Below, piece after piece: positions 46,402 through 58,403 of a DNA stretch of 64,000 nt. The first letter of the stretch is position 1; each line of letters begins with the position of its first letter. The notes under the pieces are model-generated. The model was not told the DNA's origin. It worked only from the letters and a program-made list of their open reading frames with translations, and did no database searches. Made by a program: the position numbers and the translations under genes. This DNA comes from Gonocerus acuteangulatus (taxonomy: Eukaryota; Arthropoda; Insecta; Hemiptera; Coreidae): assembly GCA_946811695.1 (NCBI GenBank), contig OX328123.1, forward strand, positions 31,337,399 through 31,401,398, in the 5' to 3' direction.

Positions 46402-46404
<3 letters not shown>

Positions 46405-46567
46405 GAGATTAATTGTTAATCGTTAATTCTGTCTTTATTGAATTTCTGAAATGAAATGAAATAAAAAGTTTTATTCTTATTCCGGGACACAAGTCCCATA
46501 GGAATAATTTTGAAATTACAAAATAATTGTGAATTTTATATATAAACTTAAAAACTTATAAATGCTA

Positions 46568-47038
46568 TCAGTATATAGTGTACAGCTTCAATATAGACCA
46601 GGGGTTGGGTAAAACTTGCAGGGATAGAAGGTGGTGGAAAAGTCGGGATTTAAAGGTTTCTAGGTTGGTAGAATGGCGGACAAACGAAGGCAAGGAATTC
46701 CGTAGCGAAGTGGCGCAGGTGACGAATGATTTTTCGAATATTGCTGTTCGGTGGAAAGGAATATAAAGATCGGAAGGACGAGATCGAATATATATATCGA
46801 TACGGGAGTGAACAGAGGATTTAAATTTAAGAAGTTGAAAAATATAATAAGGTCTACGGGATTGAATTACTTGGTATAGGACTGAGCCGAGGAAGTACTG
46901 TCGACGATAAAGAGAAAATAGCCAATTTAGCTCCTGGTAGAAATGTGATATGTGGGAGTCTCTGGGGATCTCGATTAGCTCAGTAAGCTGGTCTAATGTA
47001 CTAGAGGACCTGAGGTCAAAATTCGAGTGAGGGCGCAC
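46568..47038 (-). pseudogene. LINE ORF2 C-terminal fragment
   Basis: A 156-codon minus-strand frame. 'RRQYFLGSVLYQVI', 'HSRIDIYIRSRPSDLYIPFH' and 'FVTCATSLRNSLPSFVRH' with 'FKSRLFHHLLSLQ' follow the pattern R-x-L-H...P..RT....SF...A...WNSLP..I....FK..L seen downstream of the RT in CR1/Jockey/RTE-like LINEs. Everything upstream is lost, so this is a 5'-truncated insertion. The frame itself is open, suggesting modest age. A 3' region with 'tttcatttcatttc' (minus) lies at about 46449-46466. Confidence 0.7.
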
Positions 47039-47222
47039 TAAAAACGTTACCTAATGTCGTCGTCGGGCGCTTGGATTTGAGGCCACAGAACGTTCGAGAA
47101 CCACCTAGTCTTTGATTAATTTATTGGGTACTTGTTAAGGGAACATTAGGCGGCCGGAGCATACTACTGAACACACTACCTTCCTAGTGTGTCGTATGAT
47201 CAAGAATTAGATACCTCTACAG
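46967..47222 (+). mobile_element. tRNA-derived SINE, family A, degenerate
   Basis: 'tctcgattagctcagtaagc', 'ggtcaaaattcgagtgaggg', then 'gtgtgtcgtatgatcaagaa' and 'agatacctctacagatctgc'. It overlaps the 5' side of the LINE fragment by about 70 bases, so one may have inserted into the other. Confidence 0.7.
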
Positions 47223-47849
47223 ATCTGCCGCTAAGCCACTATACGATATACCGATCTGCCATAATAATTTGCCGAGCCTACTTTTTTATTCCATCTAACA
47301 CTTTTATTTTCCAAAAATGTTTTTACTTTGTAGCTAAATGTGATACCGTAATTTATTACTTTAATATTACAGATTTATTCTGACGTCGACTATATTTAAA
47401 AAAAAAAAAAATGTTTAATATTAACATAGATACCAGTTAATTGTCGTCAAGATGGGCATGTATATCAATTATTTATGGATAATAACGGCCATTCTTTTTC
47501 TTTCCCTTCATACTGTAAATTAAACTAATTTTTTATTTAAATTTTAACGTCCATACAGTAATAATTAAATTATGGGACATTCCTAAAATTAATTAAATAC
47601 ATTTTGGAAAGAATGATTAGCAGGCAGTGTGTGTAGCAACCCAATAGACTTGAGACAATATGAAATTATTGCAGTATTATAATGTAAATATAGTTTCTTG
47701 CATCATTCGGTTTGTGTGGTGGAGGTTAGGGGTTCTAGAACTGCTTCTGACAGGTTTGTCTAGATTCCATCTTCTAAATAGACTGTCACAGACATTTTTC
47801 ATTTGCCACATTATTATTATCCTCTCTCTCTCTCTCTCTCTTTACACAC

Positions 47850-47897
<48 letters not shown>

Positions 47898-48012
47898 CCT
47901 ACATAAAAAATATACAACAATTATATTATATTATATTACAAAGAAAATAAAAATGAAACATAAAAATATCAAACTACTTTATAGAAAAGATAAATAGAAC
48001 AATTCTTATAAA
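47223..48012. other. No gene; (TC)n/(TA)n at 47822-47893
   Basis: 'ctctctctctctctct' passes into (TA)n. Frames here run through the microsatellite and are not genes. Confidence 0.5.
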
Positions 48013-48183
48013 GCCAACGGCCCTAGCCACGTTGAATACACCGGTTCCCGTAGATCACCGAAGTTAAGCAATGTCGGGCGTGGTCAGAACCTGGATGGGT
48101 GACCGACCACGTGCTGTTGGCATTATAAAAGGGTGGCAACCTATAGATAGCCCGGCGGTAATTGGCCAAGTTGTAGATGCGCC

Positions 48184-48254
<71 letters not shown>
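48013..48254 (+). mobile_element. 5S-rRNA-derived SINE, best copy
   Basis: 48013-48122 is a recognisable 5S rRNA: 'gccaacggccctagccacg', 'tagatcaccgaagttaagca' with the A-box region, 'atgtcgggcg', 'ctggatgggtgaccgacc' (C box) and 'gtgctgttggca'. Then come 'aaaagggtggcaacctatag', 'atagcccggcggtaatt', 'gatgcgccgt' and about 69 A. The internal Pol III promoter elements look preserved, so it could be transcribed (inference). It is not a ribosomal 5S gene, because a foreign tail replaces the T-run terminator. Confidence 0.92.
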
Positions 48255-48256
<2 letters not shown>

Positions 48257-48570
48257 GTATAAATTACTGAAAAACAATTATGAATAATGTAAATTAATCC
48301 ATATAAATATATATACATATATAAATTACTAGTAATTCATGAGCCTTTTGAAAAAACACGCCATTTAATTTCGAATCAGTTTGTAGTTTTGACTAATGTT
48401 TGAATTATCATGGTATATTTTTTTCTTAATGGTTGTGTCGGAAGGGAAATGTTACTTTGTACCTTGATGTTTATTGTCTAATGTTTGCCAAAGTTTAGAG
48501 TACACGTTCTTGTGTAAAGTAAATTGTTTGTTCCGTTGTCATGTCACATTGGCAGATATTGTTGTTTGTA

Positions 48571-48672
48571 TGGGTGACCGACCATGTGCTGCTGGTATTA
48601 TAAAAGGGCGGCAACCTGTAGACAGCCCGGCGATAATAGCCCAAGTGTTGACACGCCGTTAAACAAAAAAAT
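48571..48672 (+). mobile_element. 5S-derived SINE, 3' fragment
   Basis: 'tgggtgaccgaccatgtgct', 'ggcggcaacctgtagacag', 'cggcgataatagccca' and 'acacgccgttaaac'. It starts within the 5S C-box region. Confidence 0.85.
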
Positions 48673-48900
48673 ATAATTAATTATGTAGCGGGAAAAGCTT
48701 TTTTGATTTGGTGATGAAATGTGGCACACAAAGAAATGAAATTTCCAGTACTTTTGGCAAGACCTATCTATCTAAATGTATTTCGATTCCCTGAATCTGA
48801 GAATGAAGTACAGCACTCATTTTTGTTTTGAATCCTAATCAAAAAAATAAATAAAATAAGTAAATTTTGCAACTTGGTTCCTGTTCTCTTTTATAAAATA

Positions 48901-49181
48901 CTAGCTGTTCCCCGGCGTGCCATGCTTTACCAGTGTGGATTTGTAACGAAACAAACATACAGACAGACCTAGCCTATGACCACGTTACGTCAAAATCGGT
49001 GAAACGGTGATGATTTGTATAAGGAACAAACAGACAGACAGACAGCTGGTAGAAATTCTTGACCTAGGCTATGACACTCCCCGTAACAACCTACCTGTGT
49101 ACCAAGTATGTTCAAAATCGGCTAAAAGGTGTGGACTTGTGTAAGGAACAGACAAACTGAAAGAGAGACACCTGATTTATT

Positions 49182-49230
<49 letters not shown>

Positions 49231-49286
49231 GTTTTTTTTTGTTTTTTGTTTTTTTTACATAGATTGTGTGTGTTTATATATATAGA
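48901..49286 (-). mobile_element. Short non-autonomous Helitron with internal (TA)n
   Basis: On the minus strand the element begins A|TCTATATATATAAACACAC and ends CCGGGGAACAGCTAG|T. The interior has two related segments with 'caaaatcgg' and 'aggaacaaacagacagacag', and (TA)n at 49188-49229. It is the same end class as 36030, with a different interior. Confidence 0.82.
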
Positions 49287-50094
49287 TAAGTGGGTAAGTC
49301 CGATCCATAGGCCCGCCAGTACTACGTCTTGTCATCTAGTTATTTTGATGCACGAGGGCCAAAACTGTGCTCGATACCCAATATGGAACTCAATAAAATA
49401 GAATTGAACCCCAACTAGAGGTATTTCATTACTGCAAAAAGTTACCAGCTGTAAATATATTTCTACTTTTACTTTACCTAATGTGTTCAACTACTAGAGT
49501 CAGAGTACAAAATGAGAAAACTCTCAAGAAAATGTCGTTATTTTTCCGTCCATTTAAGTATTAATATTTCTTTACCTGTAATAACTCTAAGGACTTATCT
49601 AAGCCACAAGATGGAGAAATAGAAGAAAATGGTGGGATTTCAAAGATTTATAACCCCGAGAGAATGATTCATATCTTTTTCTCACTTTTTCATACTTTTC
49701 TGAAATTAAAGCTGAGATTTCTGAGAGGCGGAGCTAGGGGTCGACATTTTACATTCTTTCTTTGAGCCATTATTTATAAATGACAGAGAAATGACTATTA
49801 CTAGACTTGTATCCCCTTTATTCTGGAATGAATTTTTTCTACTCTGGATCTGCTGGAATTTTGTGCGATATTAAAGTGGACGTTCTATAGATTCCTGCTT
49901 AACTTAAGACTACCTATATTTATTAAAACATTGACATAAACTATACTGATAATCTTAAACAGAATTTCATTATGAATTGTTTAAACTGTTTCATGGTTTC
50001 GTAGAGCAAAGCAATAAGTAATTGTGCCATATTGTTTTACAAAATATGCAATCATTATTTTTCCATTTTGTTCTTCTTTAATTGTAACAATATG
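49287..50094. other. No gene recognised
   Basis: Ordinary AT-rich DNA without a supported feature. Confidence 0.45.
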
Positions 50095-50539
50095 TCCGAC
50101 TCGCAGGACCATCTTCATGGTTCATAATTAATATCCCTAGTGGCATTTAAAAATCTTGGAGTCGATATTTTGTATGAAATCTAGAAGACTAGTGAGGTAT
50201 AAGGCGCAGTTATGCACAGAAAACAAACAGTAGAAGAAATTACTCATTCAGCCTCTTCGATATTTATTTATAAAGCTCTTTGCACAAAAAGAAAAAAATG
50301 AAAAATAGTTTCTGATTTCGCGTCTCTTGTTTTACTGTAAGATTCAATTACATAAGCAATGAAAAAGAAACACAAAGAAGTGTTCAAAACAAAAACAAAA
50401 AAAAAACGAAGTTTTAAGCTTGTATTTCTACGACTGAGTTTGTCCAATCGAATATTTCTTTAGAGCCGTTTTTTCTAGACGATTTAGTAAGATTTCGAAT
50501 GATTTCTGTCGATATATATATTGGAGTCGGAGATAGTTA

Positions 50540-50957
<418 letters not shown>

Positions 50958-51383
50958 ATATACACTCGTACACACACAAATATCAACCACCGTTATTTTC
51001 GGGTGTTATCCTTATGGAGGAAGGAAGGAATCGCCCTAAAAGTGATATGTACCTTTTCGCTATAATTATATTATGGTTTTGATATTAAAATAAAGCAACC
51101 ATTTAGTAATATTCTCCATCGCAATAACCTAAATGTTCAACTTCTAAGTGACATTTTATATATTTGCATAGTTCATGTTATCTATGTATCTACCTATCCC
51201 ATCTTCAGAGATAATATCTTTTGTTGCGATGCTCTAATCAATGAATAAAGCGTTTCCAACAGTGGGTGTTATCTATTCAGGGACCAGTGAAAAGGGAAGC
51301 ATGAATATCTCAGGCACTGGAACAAAGTTAATCAAGCCAGAATGCCTTTATGAAGCTGAAACGTCAGTTCTCATTAGAAATAG

Positions 51384-52330
51384 GCCAACTCACAGGAACT
51401 GCGTCATTTTAGCGGGTTTTCGTGCAAATCTTGACTTAGGGAGCTTGATATAGGCACAGATATTATTTTGTTTTGATTTATCGTGAAAAAAAAATAAAAA
51501 AACACCTACTCTAATGACATCTGGAAGAAAAATGGGTCTTTAGGCTCTACAACGCACCGGGAACCGGTCGTACGTGGAAATTATCACTCAGCTTTCTCGA
51601 TCGCCGCTCTATTCTTAATGAAAGCTCTATAAAAACACGATGCTTACCTTGTTTTACTGAAAAAATAATTCTACTCTTCAATTGTTAAAATAAAAAGCAA
51701 TAACAAATTAAAAACTGAGGGAAACATAGAGAAATCTGAATTTTAAGCACCCGTTTGTCTGACAAAGATGGCTCTTTCGGAAATTTCATTGGAATTGTTT
51801 TGTAGAAATTTAGGAAGTTTTCGAAATTAAGATATTTAAAACAAATATGGCAAAATGTCAAAGCTACTCATGAGTGTTTATAATTTTTTTTCTAGTATTA
51901 ACACCAACCTTTATATGTCTCAGTTCGTTAAGTGACTTGAAATATTTTCAACTCATTCCGCCATCTGCAAAAGAAAATTCCAGAAAGATCCAGGTTTGTT
52001 TTTCTACTCTTATCAAAAATTGATATGGATTTGAAAATAGAGTCATTCAATTCCGTACTTTAAATTATCAGTTCAAAGTGTACCCGGAAGCCTAACAGCG
52101 TAAATTCTAATCGCGCTATTTCTTTCGAGCGAATTTCTTCGAAAAGCCGTGTTCCGGTAAGCGGATTTTGCATAATAACGGACTTGGCCTGTCTTTTGAG
52201 ACAAAGGTATTTTGTTGACGCCTGATGGTCTGAAACGTGGATATTTCTCGTCGGTATTTCCCGATCGTGTGCTAAGATCGACGTCTTAAGCGGGTTTCCT
52301 CCCTACGAAATGAAGGAGGAAACACGCTAA
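51384..52330 (+). mobile_element. Helitron-like element HLE, copy D
   Basis: 5' 'gccaactcacaggaactgcg' and 'attttagcggg'; 3' hairpin 'gggtttcctccctacg...ggaggaaac' and 'acgctaa'. The interior is strongly diverged from copies A to C but in the same order. Confidence 0.72.
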
Positions 52331-52642
52331 ACATCTACAACAACAAAATTGGATATTTTTATGAAAAAAGATGTTCCAGGAGACTTATAAAGTGATGAAG
52401 AAAATGTTAGCGATCGTCACAAGATGATTAAAGAATTTTTGAAATAATCTTTGTCGATACTGATATCTATATATATAATGGCTACTTCATTCATCTTGTG
52501 ACGATCGCTAACATTCTCTTCATCATTTTATAAGTCTCCTGGAACATCTTCTTTCATAAAAATGTCCAATTTTGTTGTTGTAGATGTTTAGCGTGTTTCC
52601 TCCTTCCTTTCGTAGGGAGGAAACCCGCTTAAGACGTCGATC
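52276..52642. repeat. 367-bp palindrome of two opposed HLE 3' ends
   Basis: Arms of about 152 bp (52276-52427 and 52490-52642) begin inside HLE 3' termini, pass their CTAA ends, and continue into shared flanking DNA ('acatctacaacaacaaaatt'). The loop is 62 bases. Because flanking sequence is duplicated too, this is an inverted duplication of an end plus its flank, not two independent insertions. Confidence 0.85.
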
Positions 52643-53249
52643 TCGGAATTCGTCATAACTTGCGCTCGTTTAAAAAGAATAGTCTTTTGTAAAATTAAAC
52701 TATATCATTCCATTAGAAATTATGGTTTCTCCAATACCCACATTAGAAATTTTTCCTTGCCGGTAGGTGTGGTTATCCCCTTGAAACGAAACTGGGTAGA
52801 TATTGCGTTTAACTGACGAGGAACATCCGTTGTAGAGAAACAGTATCCCGATCCATTAGAAGTGGGGACTCACTCCAGAACACAATTAAATGAGAAATTT
52901 GTAATTGATCCTGGTGTCCATTACCAATATAAATGTACAAGAGTATTTATATTTATTTGATTAGATAGCCAGGAATGTGATGTAAACGTGAAGAGCAATG
53001 AGATTATGTTTGTCCCTACTTAATAATTTTTATCTTAAACGTTTTTGTTATTTCGTTTATTTGAAATCTGAACTGTACAATCATCACGTTTGTTGGCAAA
53101 GATATATTATATAAACGTTGATTACAACAGGAAAAATAAAAGAAAAAAAATATAGTATTTGATACTTCCAGAGGTGGATAAACAAATATTTCAATGATCA
53201 CAATGGAATCGGCTACGTAAGTTTATCACGGGGCCACTGTCTTATAAGC
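52643..53249. other. No gene; relic of the ~145-bp repeat family
   Basis: 'gatccattagaagtgggga' and 'ctccagaacacaatt' near 52850 resemble the tandem repeat at 5336. Nothing else recognised. Confidence 0.45.
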
Positions 53250-53905
53250 CGCCTGAGAGGACTGTCTGGATGGGATAGACTTTCAGGATTAGGATGGTGA
53301 GACACGCTAAACATGAAGTGGAACGTTTGGTAACGGATATTAGCAAGATCAAGGACAGATCGTATGTTAAGGTCATTGTGAAGAGGTTTGTTGGATCATA
53401 GAAAGGGGCATTTAAAATTTTACGAAAAACGTTTGACTCGAATGCCTGTATTCTGTTGATGTTTGTCTTTCTGCAGTACGACAGAGCGCAAGTCCGTATG
53501 TCCTTATTGATCGAATGACTGTTTTGTATATTGTAAGTTTGTTCTGTATCGATAATTTATATGATGATCCAAGGATTCGTCTAATTAGTCCGTATCATTT
53601 TTTCAGTTCTTGTCTTGTGAATATGAGGGTTCCAGGTCGGTCGGTTTTTTTTTTTTTACGGCGCATCTACATCTAGGTAATTAGCGCCGACATCCAGGGT
53701 GTAGCGAGGAATTTTACCAGCGAGCCGTGGGATGATAAAATTCCTGCCGGAGGTTGGGAATCGAACCCACCATCTCCCGCTTATGAATCCAAGGCGCTAG
53801 CCATTAGACCACGGGAGACCCCGTGAGTGCTACCTGTTTGCATTTTCATACCCCACTTTTCACTCCAATGTTCTATTGCAGTGTAATGTTCCTGCAGGTG
53901 TTGGG
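53250..53905 (-). pseudogene. Jockey-type LINE reverse transcriptase fragment, split by a SINE
   Basis: Minus strand: first 'QHLQEHYTAIEHWSEKWGMK' (53823-53905, downstream of the missing YADD box), then, after the SINE, 'RRILGSSYKLSIQNKLTIYK', 'TVIRSIRTYGLAL' and, in another frame, 'NINRIQAFESNVFRKILNAP'. These are the RT thumb and connection parts of Jockey-like LINEs. Stops and frameshifts make it dead. No single long frame survives, so it is easily missed. Confidence 0.75.
53645..53822 (-). mobile_element. tRNA-derived SINE, family B, in the LINE fragment
   Basis: Minus strand: 'GGTCTCCCGTGGTCTAATGG', 'GGTGGGTTCGATTCCCAACC', 'GGAATTTTATCATCCCACGG', 'GGCGCTAATTACCTAGATG' and 'ATGCGCCGTAAA' plus A-run. 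It is the same structure as 39081-39252, opposite strand. Confidence 0.88.
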
Positions 53906-54726
53906 ATGCTACTGAAGGATAAGGGGAAATGGATAGGTTGGCGCTGGTGCTGCGTAGGGGGTCAGCAAGGTTTGGTGGTGTTTGGGGAAATATACTCCCT
54001 TGGGGACTCTAGCGTTTATGTAACATGTCGGGGAAAATGTTGTGCCTTCTTATTATTTGACCTGGAGGTTTAAAGGGTTTAAAAAATATATATATCTTAA
54101 TTTTTTTATTATTTTTTTTTTTTATGAATTCATGTTTATTTAAAATCTTTCCAATATATTTTAATAAAAGTAAATATTATTTCTAAGCGAATGTTTTCTT
54201 TGTTAAATTATACTCTTTGGTAAAGTATTTGGTTAGGACTTCAGTTTGGTAAATTGAAATTAAAATTGAATGGTCTAGACATGTTTGAAATTAGACATTG
54301 ATCTTTCTTTCGCGTGACTCTTCGAATTGTTTCTTCCCAGTAGTTTATTGAATATTGTGTATGTGTGATGAAGGGACCCTGACGGGCCTGAATTTTCCAC
54401 AGATACCATGAATCCATAAACACACACACACAGGAACATATATCCTCCTTTATTTACTAGCGAGGATAGAGGGGAGTAACGGAGTATGATGCTTTCGTTG
54501 TCAAGAAGCTCCGATTTGAGGAACGGGTAAGAAAATGTCTCACAACGTCTTAAACATAAAGTGCAAATACGATACAGCAGGCATTAAGACAAACCCACCA
54601 GTCTGCGAAGTAATGGCAGATGTCGGGCCCTTAAACAGACTGAGAAGGATAGAGGTATTTTAGTGTATAGGAATCTGACTAGGTTGTGTCTTTGTACACT
54701 TCGTCCGTGAAGTATATTTTCCTAGC

Positions 54727-54771
<45 letters not shown>

Positions 54772-54971
54772 GTTGGTGAGTGGACACACCCAAATAAATC
54801 AAGAATTCGTTATCATAAGCAGTTTTTCTCCTTCGATGCAATGAATTAATTACCGGAAAAAATTTAATTCGCCGCTGGTAAGGAGAATTTATTTTATAAT
54901 GATTATTCAAAACATATAGTACCCCTATAATAAAAAAAAAAACAACAAAAAAACAGAGATATTTATATATC
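53906..54971. other. No gene; A-run at 54729-54769
   Basis: A plus frame at 53876-54073 overlaps the antisense of the LINE remnant and is discounted. The 41-base A-run follows 'ttttcctagcct' and may mark a retroposed end. Nothing else supported. Confidence 0.45.
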
Positions 54972-55411
54972 CAGTAGCGCTCAAATGTATTTTGACAAGA
55001 AGAAATTCTTCAATGTTCTCGAATGACAAAGTGTATGTGATGATCTAAACCCCATAGAGCATCTGTGAGAGGAGATAGATCATAGAGTAAGATGTCACAA
55101 TCATTCGAGCCTTTAGTTTAGCCTTTAGTTCAAGCTGTTAAGAAGGAGTGGGTAACAATTCCTTTCCATCGAATGAGGGCTAGAAAATAAAGTTTATGTT
55201 AGAAATTTTTATTTTATTACAGTGTGAAAATAGTTTTGAACTATCATGTTCTTTACTTACAGTTTGGTTTTGTCATTATGAGCTAAATTTCAAATTTTTT
55301 TACAAAAAAATATAGAGAAATCAAGTTTCTGGCAATAAAAAATAGTTGCATATTTGTGTCTATTATTAGCTCAATTATTGTTTTTTATGAAAATACTTTT
55401 GAGCGCTACTG
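54972..55411 (+). mobile_element. Internally deleted Tc1-type element
   Basis: Both ends read CAGTAGCGCTCAAA inward, then 'gtatttt'. The interior (about 55040-55190) encodes the end of a Tc1 transposase, 'LNPIEHL', and later 'KKEW' and 'IPFHRMRARK', with stops and frame shifts. The catalytic E of the triad is the only triad member left. Non-autonomous. Confidence 0.8.
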
Positions 55412-55420
55412 TGTATATAT

Positions 55421-55524
55421 AGCATTTCCAAGTCTATTTGAGCCTTATCCAAGTCAACTGTAACCTTTTACAAATTAAATACCATCCTTTCAAAGTCATC
55501 AGCAACTCTTTCCAATTCAAATGT

Positions 55525-55579
<55 letters not shown>

Positions 55580-55967
55580 TATTAAGGTGCTTCTACTACC
55601 TAGGTCATTAGCACCATTGAACGTTGTTTTATTTTTAACAAATGATAAAACAAGTTTCAAATGTAACTCTTTCCAAATCAGTTAAAACCCTTTCCAAAAC
55701 ATATGTAACGCTTTACAACTCAATTGTCACCCTTTTTATTTCAATTGTAACCTTTCCCATTTCAATTGTCACCCTTGAAAATTTACCGTAATGGGGAATG
55801 AACGTATTTAGGGTCGCAGAACTCAACGGAATAAATCTTGACAATATTTTTATTTTCCAAACTATTATTGGCACAAAGCAGCAAATGAATGAAATGAATA
55901 CAATTTTCGAAAATCAATGCTTTTCCAGAAACTTTCCCTCATTTTTGTCGTAATAAGAGGTGTTAAG

Positions 55968-56000
<33 letters not shown>

Positions 56001-56495
56001 CGATGCCGCTAATTACCTAATGTCTGTGCGTCGTTCATTATTTATTTTCAATTTTTAAAAATCAATACTTGTTCTACAATTAATACTTTATTCTTATAGG
56101 TAAGAATTTTTAGATCAAAATTTTAAAGCAAAATCATTTTAATTCCCAAAACTTTTATTTTTTATTTTTATAAAAAAAATTCTAGCCTATAGAAATTCAA
56201 ATAAAGTTTTGAAATAACTATTTGAAAACAATTTTATACATAGAACTGATTTAACTGTTAAAAAAGAATTGTTTGCAAAAGTGTGATTACACTTTCGGTC
56301 CCTGAAATTTTCAAACATTTACGAGGGTGACAATTGAAATAAAAAGGGTGACAATTGAGTTGTAAAGCATTACATTTGTTTTCGAAAGGGTTTCATTTGA
56401 ATTGGAAAAGGTTGCTGATGACTTGGAAAGGGTGACATTTGATTTTAAAAGGTTAAAGTTGATTTGGAAAATGTTCAAATAGACTTGGAAATGCT
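55421..56495. mobile_element. Element with long inverted ends built of ~20-bp units
   Basis: Both ends read AGCATTTCCAAGTCTATTTG inward. The ends consist of variants of 'ccctttccaaatcaaatgtaa' and 'caattgtcaccctttt': about 240 bp on the left once a SINE is removed, and 180 bp on the right. 'Tatatat' lies on both outer sides, so a TA-type duplication is likely. The interior is non-coding and carries another SINE-tail-like remnant near 55975-56040. Superfamily unknown. Confidence 0.7.
55529..55655 (-). mobile_element. Short SINE with 13-bp target duplication
   Basis: TTCAAATGTAACT flanks it on both sides (55516-55528 and 55656-55668). On the minus strand a ~45-base head is followed by 'caatggtgctaatgaccta', 'agaagcacc' and about 49 A. 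It is a diverged version of the shared SINE tail, inserted by target-primed retroposition. Confidence 0.82.
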
Positions 56496-56538
56496 ATATA
56501 TATCCGTATACTCTCTCGTAACTTAACCTCTTCCACAT

Positions 56539-56542
<4 letters not shown>

Positions 56543-56609
<67 letters not shown>
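56543..56609. repeat. (TA)n
   Basis: TA run immediately left of a family A SINE. Confidence 0.9.
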
Positions 56610-56611
<2 letters not shown>

Positions 56612-56795
56612 AGTTCAAATCCCGAGCAAGCACTAAAGATTTTTTCTCCTTGGGTCTTCGTTCATGGGTTGAATTCGGCCTCCGTAATCGTCCCTAGGAC
56701 AAGCCAGCCTTCAATTAATTTATTGAAGGGCAAGGGGAAAAGCAGGCGGCCGTATGGTCATGAATTGGGGGGGTCAGCCTGTCACGGGACTGATT

Positions 56796-56803
<8 letters not shown>
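56610..56803 (+). mobile_element. tRNA-derived SINE, family A, deleted, between (TA)n runs
   Basis: It starts at the B box ('ggagttcaaatcccgagcaa'), so the A box is gone. It has the body 'cttcgttcatgggttgaatt', then an internal deletion before 'cgtatggtcatgaattgggg', and ends 'cacgggactgatttttt'. Confidence 0.85.

Positions 56804-56866
<63 letters not shown>
56804..56866. repeat. (TA)n
   Basis: TA run immediately right of the SINE. Confidence 0.9.
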
Positions 56867-56869
<3 letters not shown>

Positions 56870-58403
56870 GAAAATATTTGAGAGGAAGAAACTCAAATGC
56901 CGGTATATTAAACTACATAATATAGTAAGGTTGTGTTTTGCCTAGACAAAGCGTTGATTATGCCGGCTCCATATCGACACTGCTCCTGACATCTCCCTCG
57001 GGCTATGCTTTTACTCGGGGATCCTACAAGAGAAATAAACAGATTCTCTCAAGGCCTGTTTATCCCTTTCGGAACATGTCCTATTGCTCATTATTAAAAC
57101 ATTTTTTAAGTCCTTTTTCTATGAAATAATGATACATTTCTTGAAAATAAATGGTTCCTTTAAAACAAGATAGTAATGAGCCTCTCATTAAATGTTTCTG
57201 CTTCTTTCTTCAATTACTTAAGAAATAACTGAAAGCATACTTCTGTATAGAAATGTCTTGAATCCTTCAAGGGAATTCTTGTTTTTTCAATAGAATTCCG
57301 TAATTAGGGCGCTCTAGATTTATCACTTTCATTACCCGTATTCGTGCTTCTGTGGTTAATTGACTGTCGGTTTGTGGATTGCTTTAGGCTTTTAGAGCAA
57401 ACAACTTCTAGATTATAATTGCCCGATATGGTAATGTCGTATTGCTTTGGTTTACTGCCAAAACACTAGGATTGTTTGTACATTTTTTGTGTCTTTTTTT
57501 GCATTTTTTTTTCTCCCTCATTAATTAATTTCTATTCTTAAATCATGCAAAACTACCTCTGTGCTAAAAGCACTGCAGTTGATTTTCCATTAAGAAAGTA
57601 AATATAATAGTTGCATTTCATCGGAAAGTACTAAAAAAAACACAAGGTGATTCAGGTCTAAGTAGCCAAACTCTAGGAGGCGATTGTAGACCTAATTTCC
57701 AACAAAAAAGTTCATTTAGAGTATGGTCCGATTCCAAAGGGAAAAGCAGTTATTTCCAATTTTGTGATTTTTTCTTGTAGACATATTTTCATAGAAAAGA
57801 AACGATTTCTCAAAAACTGTCCAAAATAAATAAATTCTAATTATCCCATCATAAAATAGACAAAATGTTAATAAATACAACAGTGTTTTAATTCGCTAAA
57901 TCCATTGATAGAAGATATTTTCTGGACGTCCAATAACGTATTTTTGTATTTCTCGATGAATCAGAGGTTTCTCGCGAATTGTTTTCCTCAGCCCCCTAAC
58001 GGACTACAGATTCATTATTTACAGGAGAACTTCTACATTTAGTAAGAATTAAATCTCTGCAAATAAAGTGGAATTTTAGTCAGGGATAAATTGAACGATT
58101 TGCTCCTTTTTGCCAAAAAATATAAAATGTTTTTACTTTCAAATACCTTGTGTGAAAAAATTACGGTTTACTTATTTTTTATTGTCCAAACTGTGGGAAT
58201 CTAATGTCCAGTCCGGAAGCGATAAAAAGTAACTGAATGATATTATTGGAATAGTTTTTCATTTGAGAATATGTCACATTTTGTGTTTTCTAAATTTTTA
58301 TTTATTTATATTTTTCGTGGTGTAGTCAGCACTCTTTAGAGAACGATAAAAAAAAAAATGCTAATATAATTAAAATTTGCTATTGTCCGAAATCGCAATT
58401 ACG
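56867..58403. other. No gene recognised
   Basis: 1.5 kb of AT-rich DNA. A phrase at 57645 ('aggtgattcaggtctaagta') hints at an old transposon, but I cannot define ends. Confidence 0.4.

Noticed and set aside
48013..48122. Functional 5S rRNA gene
   Set aside because: The 3' end continues into a SINE body and poly(A) instead of a T-run terminator, and several partial copies share this foreign tail.
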